Part shown: piece by piece, positions 1-6,259 of the stretch
Layout of the letters: every line of letters begins with the position of its first letter
How positions within the stretch are numbered: position 1 is the first letter of the stretch
The notes under the pieces: model-generated
The model's input: only the letters and a program-made list of their open reading frames with translations
Databases searched by the model: none
What the model was told of the DNA's origin: nothing
Assembly (NCBI GenBank): GCA_050697555.1
Contig: JBOHAD010000099.1
Coordinates: 1-7,439 of the forward strand
Reading direction: 5' to 3'
Source: DASQWP01 sp050697555
GTDB lineage: Bacteria > Actinomycetota > Thermoleophilia > Gaiellales > Gaiellaceae
Length of the DNA stretch: 7,439 bases
Position numbers and translations under genes: made by a program

Positions 1-49
1 GCCGGCTCCATTGTGGCGCATCCCTTCGTCTCGAGCGGGCCGTGGCTCT

Positions 50-78
50 CCGCGGAGAATGCGGAGCATTCTTCGCGG
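50..78 (-). terminator. hairpin terminator after etfA
   Basis: Starting 4 nt past the etfA TAG, the transcript folds as CCGCG, A, AGAATGC, loop TCC, GCATTCT, C, CGCGG: a 7-bp inner and a 5-bp outer stem joined across one A-C mismatch. There is no U-run after it, as is common for hairpin terminators in high-GC actinobacteria. Its position at the end of the gene set supports an operon terminus. Bases 1-49 beyond it hold nothing I can identify. Confidence 0.6.
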
Positions 79-82
79 CTGA

Positions 83-1021
83 CTAGAACAGCTTTTCCAG
101 CTCCTCGGCGACCTCGAAGAGGTCGGCGACGGCACCGTAGTGGGCGACGTTGAAGATGGCGGCCTCGGGGTCGGAGTTGACTGCGATGATCGTGCCGCTG
201 GTCTTCATGCCCGCGAGGTGCTGCACGGCGCCGGAGATGCCCAGCGCGAGGTAGACCTTCGGCGTAACTGTCTTCCCGGACTGGCCCACCTGGCGAGCGG
301 TGGGGATCCAGCCGGCGTCCACGATCGGACGCGAGACCGAGAGGGTAGCGCCCATCTGCTCGGCCAGCTCTTCGAACTGGGGCAGGTTCTCCTTCTCGCC
401 GATGCCGCGGCCGACGGAGAGCAGAAAATCGGAGGTCGTGATGTCGATATCACCCAGCGCGACCTCTTCGAAATCCTGATGACGAGCTCGGGACTCCACG
501 ATCGCCACCGAAACCTCGGTAACCGAGGCGCCGCCCGAGCCCTCCGCGGGTGGCCAGCCAGTGGGTCGGAGCATCAGGAGGATCCCCTCTGTGCCGGGGA
601 ACTCGATCTCCGCGTTGACCTTCGCGCCGTAGAACGAGCGCTGCGCCACGAGCGTCCCGTCCTCGCTTCCCAGCGCGAAGACATCGGAGGCGAAGCCGAG
701 CCCGAGCTTCGCAGCGACCGCGGGCGCATAGCCCATCGAGTTGACGGTGAAGCCGACGAGGGTCACTTGCGGCCGTCGCTCCTGCACGAGTTGTTCGAGT
801 ACCACCTGGTAGACGTCGTTCTCGAACTCCTCCGCTTCGACCCGGACGGCGAGGATCTCGTCGACGCCATCGACCTTGACGGAGTCGGTGAGCGAAGACG
901 GATCCCCGGCGATGACGGCCACCGTAACCGGGCCCTCGAGCTCGCGGGCGGCGGTAACGAGCTCGAGCGTGACCGGGCGGATCTCCCCGCGCACGTGCTC
1001 GGCGACAATCAGGACGCTCAC
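83..1021 (-). CDS. etfA: electron transfer flavoprotein, alpha subunit
   Basis: This is the FAD-binding alpha subunit of ETF, which pairs with the preceding gene to accept electrons from the dehydrogenase and pass them to ETF:quinone oxidoreductase (not in this window). From GTG 1021 it gives 312 residues, the normal length. The N-terminal domain starts SVLIVAEHVRGEIRPVTLEL. The C-terminal FAD domain holds SVGRGIG (202-208), GATLSVSRPIVDAGW (224-238) with the conserved SRP arginine, RQVGQSGKTV (243-252) whose Ser corresponds to the FAD-contacting Thr/Ser, and the ETF-alpha signature VYLALGISGAVQHLAGM (256-272) ending in IIAVN. The tail AAIFNVAHYGAVADLFEV is standard. A run DIDITTSDFLLSVGRGIGE (191-209) closely resembles the Methylophilus protein as I recall it, which supports a dedicated methylamine ETF. 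Larger in-frame extension toward 1417 is rejected because it is composed of shadow-like Arg/Ser sequence. Confidence 0.95.
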   Translation of the reverse strand: MSVLIVAEHVRGEIRPVTLELVTAARELEGPVTVAVIAGDPSSLTDSVKVDGVDEILAVRVEAEEFENDVYQVVLEQLVQERRPQVTLVGFTVNSMGYAPAVAAKLGLGFASDVFALGSEDGTLVAQRSFYGAKVNAEIEFPGTEGILLMLRPTGWPPAEGSGGASVTEVSVAIVESRARHQDFEEVALGDIDITTSDFLLSVGRGIGEKENLPQFEELAEQMGATLSVSRPIVDAGWIPTARQVGQSGKTVTPKVYLALGISGAVQHLAGMKTSGTIIAVNSDPEAAIFNVAHYGAVADLFEVAEELEKLF

Positions 1022-1133
1022 TCGCGGCACCCTCCCGGGCGCCTTTCGGCGCGGGGCGCGCGCCACGCGGGCGCCGTCCGGCGATAGGCTGGAACTGGAG
1101 GGAGGCCCGCGGCGGCCCCGGGGAAAACGGGGT
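1022..1133 (-). promoter_or_regulatory. etfB-etfA intercistronic spacer with GAAA-loop hairpin
   Basis: This 112-nt GC-rich gap separates the etfB stop from the etfA start. The transcript contains GCGCC-GAAA-GGCGC (plus-strand 1039-1052), a perfect 5-bp stem closed by a stable GNRA-type tetraloop, placed immediately before the etfA ribosome binding site. It could tune etfA translation or mark an mRNA processing point. The frame of etfA is open across the spacer, but the upstream part is Arg/Ser-rich and looks like shadow sequence. I see no promoter. The spacing is odd because etfB and etfA are usually tightly joined. Confidence 0.35.
1031..1036 (-). promoter_or_regulatory. ribosome binding site deciding the etfA start
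   Basis: GGGAGG in the transcript sits 9 nt before GTG 1021 and directly abuts a second in-frame GTG at 1030. The spacing favours GTG 1021, which also puts the conserved SVLIVAEH strand at the N-terminus as in other ETF alpha proteins. Confidence 0.6.
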
Positions 1134-1892
1134 TCACTTGAGCCGCTCCTCCACGATTTCCTTGATCCGCCGGGCGATCTCGGCCGGGCTCTCGTCGAGC
1201 ATCTCCGCGCCCTCCCCCTTTGGCGGCACGAACATCCGCCGCACGCGGGACGCCGGCTCGCCCAGGTCGCCGGGCTCGCGCACGTCAATCTCCTTCTGCT
1301 CGGCCTGCTTGATCGCCCGCAGGGTCGCGTAGCGCGGCTCGTTGATGCCCGTCTGGATCGTGAGCACGCACGGCGTGTCCACCTCGACGACGTCCACGAG
1401 ACCGCCCTCGAGCTCACGGTGCACGGTCGCCGTCCCGTCGCCGAGCGAGACCTTCGTCACGACCGCGACTCGCGGCAGCCCCAGGAGCTCGGCGAGGGCG
1501 ACTCCCGTCGCGGCCTGCACCGAGTCGCTCGACTGGACGCCGCACAGGACGAGGTCGGGCGACTCCTCGCGCACGACCTCCGCGAGCGCGCGCGCCACCT
1601 GAATCGGATCGAGGTGCTCCTCGACGGCGATCCTGATCGCGCGACCTGCGCCCATCGCGAGGCACCGGCGGAGAGCTTCTTCCGCGTCGTCGTCACCGCA
1701 GGTGGCGACGACGACCCCGCCCTCGCCGTCGCCGGCGCGCTCGACGAGCTGAAGCGCCTCTTCGGTCGCGTAGGAGTCCCACTCGTTGAGGGCGTAGTCG
1801 AGGAAGTCGGGATCGACGTCCCGCCCGTCCTCGCTGAACTCGACCTCGTCGCCGAGCTGGGCGACTTGCTTGACGCAGACGACGACCTTCAG
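1134..1892 (-). CDS. etfB: electron transfer flavoprotein, beta subunit (CTG start)
   Basis: This is the beta subunit of the heterodimeric ETF that takes electrons from the dehydrogenase and binds the structural AMP. Homology begins directly at CTG 1892 (then KVVVCVKQVAQLGDE), overlapping the dehydrogenase TGA as CTGA. No ATG, GTG or TTG lies in frame nearby upstream, and the first ATG is residue 80, deep in the conserved domain, so CTG is the best start. The resulting 252 residues are a normal ETF-beta length. Landmarks: DVDPDFLDYALNEWDSYATE (25-44), DLVLCGVQSSDSVQAATG (113-130), and the ETF-beta signature HRELEGGLVDVVEVDTP (158-174) followed by INEPRYATLRAIKQA (183-197) and SRVRRMFVPPKG. 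These segments resemble the Methylophilus ETF that partners trimethylamine dehydrogenase more than fatty-acid-oxidation ETFs, in my recollection. A weak GGGAAG lies 10 nt upstream; initiation probably relies on coupling to the preceding gene. Confidence 0.92.
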   Translation of the reverse strand: MKVVVCVKQVAQLGDEVEFSEDGRDVDPDFLDYALNEWDSYATEEALQLVERAGDGEGGVVVATCGDDDAEEALRRCLAMGAGRAIRIAVEEHLDPIQVARALAEVVREESPDLVLCGVQSSDSVQAATGVALAELLGLPRVAVVTKVSLGDGTATVHRELEGGLVDVVEVDTPCVLTIQTGINEPRYATLRAIKQAEQKEIDVREPGDLGEPASRVRRMFVPPKGEGAEMLDESPAEIARRIKEIVEERLK

Positions 1893-4006
1893 GCCAACAC
1901 CGCTTCCCGTTCGACGACGGCCCGCTCGCGCTTAAAGGGGAGCGGCACCTCCGGGTTCCCCGAGTCGATCTCCCGCGCGAGCCGGTGGCCTGAGAAGACA
2001 CAGTCCGCGACGAGTCGCGGAGCCTCGCAGTCCCCGATCCGATAGAAACCGGTGATCCCTTCCTCGTGCAGGGCGTCGACGCCCACGGAGTCCTTCAGCT
2101 CCCGGTAGAGCGCCTCGTTCGAGCGCCGCTGCGTCACGAGCACGACGGCGTCGGCGTCCCACTCCGTCAGGTGCTCCTCGTCGTAGACGTGGGCCGAGGT
2201 GACCTTGCCCTGCTCGAGCTGCGTCGGCATCTGGTACGTGACGATCTCGACACCGAGCTTGTGCAGCTTGCGGTGCTGGTTCGGCGCCTCGAGCGTGAAG
2301 TGCATGTACGGGGCGATGTGGCCCAGGTGGGTCATGATCGTCACCTTCTTGCCTTCCGACGCCAGCTTCTCCGCCAGGGAGACGCCCATGAAGTAGCCGT
2401 CGTTGTCCACGATGAGGACGCGCTCGCCGGGCACGGGCTTGCCGTTGCGCATGATCTGCTCCGGCGTCAGCTGCCAGGGCTGGCTCGCGTCCGCGCCCGA
2501 GATCGTGTCGTGGGTGGCGCCGTTCAGCCCGTCCGTCGCCCAGTAGCCGCCGGTGGCGATGACGACGATCTCGGCGCCGTACTCCTTCACGCCCTGGGCG
2601 TCGAGCTCGGTGTTCGGGATGAACTCGACGTTCCTGAGCTTGTCGATCTGGATCTTCCGGTAGTTGACGACCCGCGCCCACTCGCCTAGGCCGGGGAGCT
2701 GCGGGATCCAGCGCATGATCCCGCCCATGTCGTCCTGCGCCTCGACGAGGTGGACGCGACGCATGCCTCGCTTGCCGAGGATCATCGCGCACTCCATCCC
2801 CGCCGGGCCGGCGCCGACGACGAGGACGTCGTTGTCGGCGTTCTCGGCCGGCTCGAAGCGCTCCGGGTGCCAGCCGCGGCGGTACTCCTCGCCGGCGGTG
2901 GCGTTCTGCGTGCAGATGACGGGCGGGCCGCCGATCTCCCAGCGGGAGATGCAGATGTTGCAGCCGATGCACTCGCGGATGTCGTCCAGCCGGCCCTCCT
3001 CGATCTTCTTCGGGAGGAACGGGTCCGAGATGGACGGGCGACAGGTGGCGATGATGTCGAGCTTGCCCGAGTTGATCGCCTCGACCATGACGTCCGGGCT
3101 CGTGAAGCGGCCCACGCCGAGGACGGGCTTCGACGACACCTCCTTGATGCGGGCCTGCCAGGGCAGCATTCGCCCCGACTCGTAGAAGCGCGACGGCGTC
3201 GCGTCCTCGCCCCACTCGGAGATGCCGGAGACGTTGATGTCCCAGACGTCGACGATGTCGTCGCAGAGCTGCACGAAGGGGACGCAGTCGCGCTCGAGCT
3301 GGGTGCCCGCCTCGCCCATGAACATGTCCGTGGACATGCGCACTGCGATCGCGCAGTCGTCGCCGACGGCCTCGCGCACCTGCTCGATCGTCTCCCGCCA
3401 GAAGCGCGCGCGGTTCTCGAAGGAGCCCCCGTACTCGTCCGTGCGCTTGTTGTAGTACGGCGTCAGGAACTGCTGAGGCAGGTAGGAATGCGAGCCGTAG
3501 ACGTAGACGATGTCGAAGCCGGCCTCGCGGGCCCGCTTCGCCGCCGCGACGTAGAAGCCTTGCACCTCGCGGATGTCGTCCTTGTCCATCTCCTTCGGGT
3601 ACGTGAGGTGCTCGAAGTCGCTTGGGATCTGCGAAGGTGCCCGCGGGACGCTGCGCGTCTCCATGCAGGGCGCGTGCGGGCCCCCGTACCAGAGCTCGGC
3701 GGCCGCGAGGGCTCCGTGCTCGTGGAGCATGTCGCACATGAGCCCGAGGTTCCTGATGTCGTCGTCGTCCCAGAGACGCGCCGAGACCCGATGCGTGTCG
3801 TCCGACTCCGGGTGGATCGAGCAGTACTCGGTGCAGACGGCGGCATAGCCCCCCTCGGCCTTCATGGCCCGGAAGTACGCCTGGTTCATCGGCTTCTCGG
3901 AGCCGAACCCGTTGCAGTGGGGGATCTGGTAGAAGCGGTTCTTCATCGTCTTCGGGCCGATCTGGATCGGCTCGAAGAGGATGTCGTGCTTCGGGTCGCG
4001 CGCCAT
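1889..4006 (-). CDS. tmd: trimethylamine dehydrogenase-type iron-sulfur flavoprotein (705 aa)
   Basis: It oxidatively N-demethylates trimethylamine (or a close analogue) to dimethylamine and formaldehyde in the cytoplasm, giving electrons to ETF (EC 1.5.8.2 by homology). Start: ATG 4006 with AGGAGG 7 nt upstream; the second residue onward, ARDPKHDILFEPIQIGPKT, matches the Methylophilus enzyme almost exactly as I recall it. Domains: Old Yellow Enzyme-like FMN barrel (about 1-340), 4Fe-4S loop (346-365), then two nested dinucleotide-binding folds (VLVVGAGPAG at 394-403; RVLIVDNDGY at 529-538). Cys31 matches the cysteine that forms 6-S-cysteinyl FMN. Tyr61, Trp265 and Trp356 form the aromatic bowl for the methylated ammonium; Tyr170, His173, Arg223 and Asp268 match the catalytic set; Cys346, 349, 352 and 365 ligate 4Fe-4S. 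Dimethylamine and histamine dehydrogenases, as I recall, lack the complete bowl, so trimethylamine is favoured. Oddities: Tyr442 of Methylophilus, needed for ETF docking, aligns with Arg445, Val344 with Glu345, and the C-terminus is shorter (705 versus about 730). The TGA overlaps the etfB start. Confidence 0.93.
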   Translation of the reverse strand: MARDPKHDILFEPIQIGPKTMKNRFYQIPHCNGFGSEKPMNQAYFRAMKAEGGYAAVCTEYCSIHPESDDTHRVSARLWDDDDIRNLGLMCDMLHEHGALAAAELWYGGPHAPCMETRSVPRAPSQIPSDFEHLTYPKEMDKDDIREVQGFYVAAAKRAREAGFDIVYVYGSHSYLPQQFLTPYYNKRTDEYGGSFENRARFWRETIEQVREAVGDDCAIAVRMSTDMFMGEAGTQLERDCVPFVQLCDDIVDVWDINVSGISEWGEDATPSRFYESGRMLPWQARIKEVSSKPVLGVGRFTSPDVMVEAINSGKLDIIATCRPSISDPFLPKKIEEGRLDDIRECIGCNICISRWEIGGPPVICTQNATAGEEYRRGWHPERFEPAENADNDVLVVGAGPAGMECAMILGKRGMRRVHLVEAQDDMGGIMRWIPQLPGLGEWARVVNYRKIQIDKLRNVEFIPNTELDAQGVKEYGAEIVVIATGGYWATDGLNGATHDTISGADASQPWQLTPEQIMRNGKPVPGERVLIVDNDGYFMGVSLAEKLASEGKKVTIMTHLGHIAPYMHFTLEAPNQHRKLHKLGVEIVTYQMPTQLEQGKVTSAHVYDEEHLTEWDADAVVLVTQRRSNEALYRELKDSVGVDALHEEGITGFYRIGDCEAPRLVADCVFSGHRLAREIDSGNPEVPLPFKRERAVVEREAVLA

Positions 4007-4028
4007 CGAGCAGCCTCCTGAATCGCAG

Positions 4029-4053
4029 GGCGGGCGAGCATTTTCTCCCCGCC
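4029..4053 (-). promoter_or_regulatory. hairpin in the leader before the trimethylamine dehydrogenase gene
   Basis: The 77-nt gap between the permease stop and the dehydrogenase start holds an inverted repeat. In the transcript it reads GGCGGG GAG, loop AAAATG, CTC, one bulged G, CCCGCC: 9 base pairs with a single bulge. It is not followed by a U-run, so it is not a classic intrinsic terminator. It could protect the downstream mRNA after processing, partly reduce read-through, or set the dehydrogenase and ETF at a different level from the upstream genes. The good ribosome binding site of the dehydrogenase (AGGAGG, 4014-4019, 7 nt from the ATG) lies just outside the stem and stays free. No promoter is convincing in this gap. 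Confidence 0.4.
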
Positions 4054-4083
4054 GGCGTCGCCTTGCAAGCCGCGTACGAAGAC

Positions 4084-4923
4084 TTATCCGCCGGCGATGA
4101 GAGCGACGCCTCCTAGTGCGCCTGCGGCCCCGGCACTCTGGAGGCGCTCGAGCCGCTCGCCCAGGACGGCATAGGCCAGCGCGACCGTCGTGACCGGGTA
4201 GAGCGCCGCGATCACGGACACGAGGCTCGTCAAGCCCTCCTGCGTCGCCGCCGCGAAGAGGGCGGTCGCGCCGAGGTCGAGCGCGCCGATGGCGAGCAGG
4301 GCCGGCACGACCCCTCGACGCAGGCCGAGGGTCGGCCGCGCGGCCGCAAGGGCGATGAGGACTGTGGCCACGACTCCGACACGCTGGGCGAGCGTCGCCC
4401 ACAGAACGCCGCCCTCGGCCGCCAGGTCGATGCCGACGAAGAACGTGCCGATGCCGACGGCCGCGAGCAACGCGAGGCCGAAGCCGGCGACGAGCCGGCC
4501 GCCGAGCGCGTCGGGGCTCCGGCGGCGCGAGACGAGGACGACGCCCGCGAGCGCGAGCGCGACGCCGACGCCTTGGAGCATGCTCGGGCGCTCTCCGCGA
4601 GCGAGGCCGTAGACGATCGGGATGGACACTCCGGTCGCCGAGATGGGGGCGACGACGCTCATGACGCCGATCGCCATTCCCTGGTAGAGGGCCCCGAGCC
4701 CGACGGCGAGGGCGAGCCCCGCGAGCACCCCGAAGCCGAGCTGGGCGGCCTCCGGCAGCGGCTCGGTCTGCGCGGCGACGACGGCGGCAAGGAGGAGGCC
4801 GCCGAACGCCTGCGAGACGAGCAGGACTCCGAGGACGCCGACGCCGCGCGTCGTGAGGCCGCCGAGGAAGTCCGACGTGCCCCAGGCGAGCGCGGCCCCG
4901 AGCGCGAGGCCGAGGGCGAGCAC
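4084..4923 (-). CDS. EamA/DMT-superfamily permease
   Basis: This is an integral membrane transporter of the drug/metabolite transporter superfamily, 279 residues, with two tandem EamA repeats and about ten hydrophobic segments. The N-terminus MLALGLALGAALAWGTSDFL is a typical first EamA helix. Each repeat ends with the hallmark helix-loop-helix: PISATGVSIPIVYGLARGER near residues 94-113, and AALYPVTTVALAYAVLGERL near 239-258, each followed by a Gly/Ala-rich last helix. The start is GTG at 4923, 24 nt after the LLM stop codon, with no convincing ribosome binding site, so translation may depend on ribosomes leaving the upstream gene. DMT proteins carry amino acids, amines, nucleotide sugars or drugs, usually outward; the substrate cannot be told from sequence. 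Its position just before a methylamine dehydrogenase makes an N-methylated amine or a reaction product a reasonable guess only. Confidence 0.88.
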   Translation of the reverse strand: MLALGLALGAALAWGTSDFLGGLTTRGVGVLGVLLVSQAFGGLLLAAVVAAQTEPLPEAAQLGFGVLAGLALAVGLGALYQGMAIGVMSVVAPISATGVSIPIVYGLARGERPSMLQGVGVALALAGVVLVSRRRSPDALGGRLVAGFGLALLAAVGIGTFFVGIDLAAEGGVLWATLAQRVGVVATVLIALAAARPTLGLRRGVVPALLAIGALDLGATALFAAATQEGLTSLVSVIAALYPVTTVALAYAVLGERLERLQSAGAAGALGGVALIAGG

Positions 4924-4947
4924 GAGCCGGGACGTTAGCGCCGGGAG

Positions 4948-5990
4948 CTACGCGAAGGCCGGCATGACCTCGTCGTGGATCAGCTGCAGCTGCCCCTTGA
5001 CGTCCGGGACGCTCACGTCCTTGCCGGTGAAAGCCTTGACGATCGCCGGATCCGTGACGCAGAGGATCATGTGGTTCACGCCGGTCGAGGCGATCTCCCT
5101 GATCTTCGCCAGGCACTCCTCCGGGCTGCCCGCGATCGAGAGCTTCTCCGCCACCTCCGGGAGGTGAGCTCGAACGCCTTGTCGAGCTCACCCTTGCCCA
5201 GCGCCTCGACGATCGGCGCCATGTCGGCCGGGTCGATGCCGTGCCGCTCGAGCTGCTCGTGCGGCATCGAGGAGATGTAGAAGGCGACCATCGTGCGCGC
5301 GGTCCGCTTGGCCTCGTCGGAGTCCGGCGCGCAGACGATCACGCACCACGCGCCGATGTCGAGCTCCTCCCAGTCGCGCCCGGCGCGCTCCGCTCCCGCC
5401 TTCACGTTCTCGACGAGGTACTCGTACGCGTCCTTCGAGTAGCTGAGCGCATGGTGGCAGCCGTCCGAGAGCTCGCCCGCCGCCTGGAACGACTTCGGCC
5501 CGCGCATAGCGCCGATGATGAGCGGGACGCGCTCCTGCACCGGCCGCGCGAAGGTGAAGAGGCCGGAGTACGTGTAGAAGTCCCCGTCGAAGGTGATCGT
5601 CCCCTCGTCGAGGAAGGTGCGCATGACGTGGTGCGCCTCCTTCACGCGAGAGAGCGGCTTCATCTGCGACCAGTTCATCCCGTACTGGCTCAGGAGCCCG
5701 AAGTTGCCGATCGAGAAGACGCACTCGGTCCGCCCGCCGGTCAGCTCGTCCAGCGTGGCGAGCGCCTGGACGATGAGCGTCGGCTCCCTGAGGCCGATCG
5801 GGGTCAGGTTCGGGCCGAAGCGGATCCGCTTGGTCTTGTCCGCCGCGGCGGCGAACAGGACCCACATGTCCTTGTGCCAGGTCTCGTCGACGGAGTAGAC
5901 GGCGTGATACCCGGGCTCGTCCGCCATGCGGATCATGTCGATCGAGTCCTGGATCGGATAGTCGGGAAGGGTCACGTAGCTGAACTTCAT
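4948..5990 (-). pseudogene. LLM class flavin/F420-type oxidoreductase, frameshifted
   Basis: This is a luciferase-like monooxygenase-superfamily oxidoreductase, closest in style to the F420-dependent, Mer-like members that fold as TIM barrels. Residues 1-276 read cleanly from ATG at 5990: KFSYVTLPDY at the first strand, a REPTLIVQALATLDELTGGR helix (68-87), PVQERVPLIIGAMRGPKSFQ (150-169), then AAGELSDGCHH. After FELT (273-276) the frame runs into Arg/Ser-rich nonsense and stops at 5076. The expected C-terminus continues in another frame from about 5160 (PEVAEKLSIAGSPEECLAKI, then TGVNHMILCVTDP) to a TAG at 4948. Restoring one base at the GGG run 5159-5161 (plus strand) gives a normal 347-residue protein, so I annotate one broken gene. 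It may be a sequencing or assembly error rather than a real lesion. The start overlaps the 90-aa gene by ATGA; an AAGGAGG lies only 1 nt before the ATG and GGAGG 13 nt before, so coupled initiation is likely. Substrate unknown. Confidence 0.8.
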
Positions 5991-6259
5991 GCCTCCTTGC
6001 CTTCCTCCCCCTCGAGTTCCTTCAGGAGCTCTTCGCCCGAGACGACCGAGTCCGCGAAGTGGTCGTGCATCCAGGCCAGGTGCTCCCAGCGGCTGTCGAC
6101 GATGCGGAGCGTCTCCCAGGCGGGAAAGTCCTGCTGCGGCGTGTGCTCGGACATGAGGTCCGGGGCGACCTCGTAGACGTGGTCGAAGCGCATGACGACG
6201 TCGTCCTTCACGCGCTTCGCCTCCGGCGGTCTCTGCGCGGCGAGCCTGAAGCCGATCAC
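5987..6259 (-). CDS. small conserved-looking hypothetical protein (90 aa), translationally coupled
   Basis: I do not recognise this 90-residue protein. It starts with GTG at 6259, inside the stop codon of the FAD-linked oxidase (GTGA overlap), and ends with TGA overlapping the ATG of the LLM oxidoreductase (ATGA overlap). An AGGAGG at 6267-6272 stands 7 nt before the GTG and supports the start. There is no signal peptide or membrane segment. The N-terminal third is basic, the middle (about residues 25-70) is rich in His, Trp, Asp and Met (FPAWETLRIVDSRWEHLAWM, then HDHFADS), and the last 15 residues are a Glu/Lys-rich helical tail. The His/Asp/Trp content could suit a metal or cofactor contact, but that is speculation. 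The coupling at both ends suggests it is made in step with the two oxidoreductases, perhaps as an accessory subunit. Long reading frames here in other frames look like high-GC shadows. Confidence 0.7.
   Translation of the reverse strand: MIGFRLAAQRPPEAKRVKDDVVMRFDHVYEVAPDLMSEHTPQQDFPAWETLRIVDSRWEHLAWMHDHFADSVVSGEELLKELEGEEGKEA

Noticed and set aside
1022..1417. ETF alpha extended upstream to 1417 (444 residues)
   Set aside because: The added 132 residues are Arg/Ser-rich, overlap etfB in another frame and have no ETF homology; GTG 1021 with GGGAGG 9 nt upstream is better.
1134..1655. Short ETF beta starting at ATG 1655
   Set aside because: It would remove 79 conserved N-terminal residues that are present in frame up to CTG 1892.
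876..2045. Long plus-strand open frames (also 140-1087, 2750-4021, 5241-6176, 6412-7326)
   Set aside because: They lie opposite genes with clear homology and are Arg/Asp/His/Leu-rich low-complexity translations expected from antisense high-GC codons.
1889..4006. 2,4-dienoyl-CoA reductase (FadH) or histamine dehydrogenase as the identity of the iron-sulfur flavoprotein
   Set aside because: The covalent-FMN cysteine and full Tyr/Trp/Trp bowl match trimethylamine dehydrogenase; FadH lacks this N-terminus, and histamine dehydrogenase, as I recall, lacks the bowl tyrosine.
4948..5154. Separate 68-residue gene starting at GTG 5154
   Set aside because: It is the missing C-terminus of the LLM oxidoreductase, with the break inside one continuous domain.
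5150..5170. Programmed ribosomal frameshift in the LLM gene
   Set aside because: A -1 shift would restore the frame, but I see no X XXY YYZ slippery site and the family does not use this mechanism to my knowledge.
4007..5191. N-terminal extension of the dehydrogenase frame back to 5191, giving an 1100-residue protein
   Set aside because: The extension is Arg/Pro-rich shadow sequence across the permease gene; homology and a good ribosome binding site fix the start at 4006.
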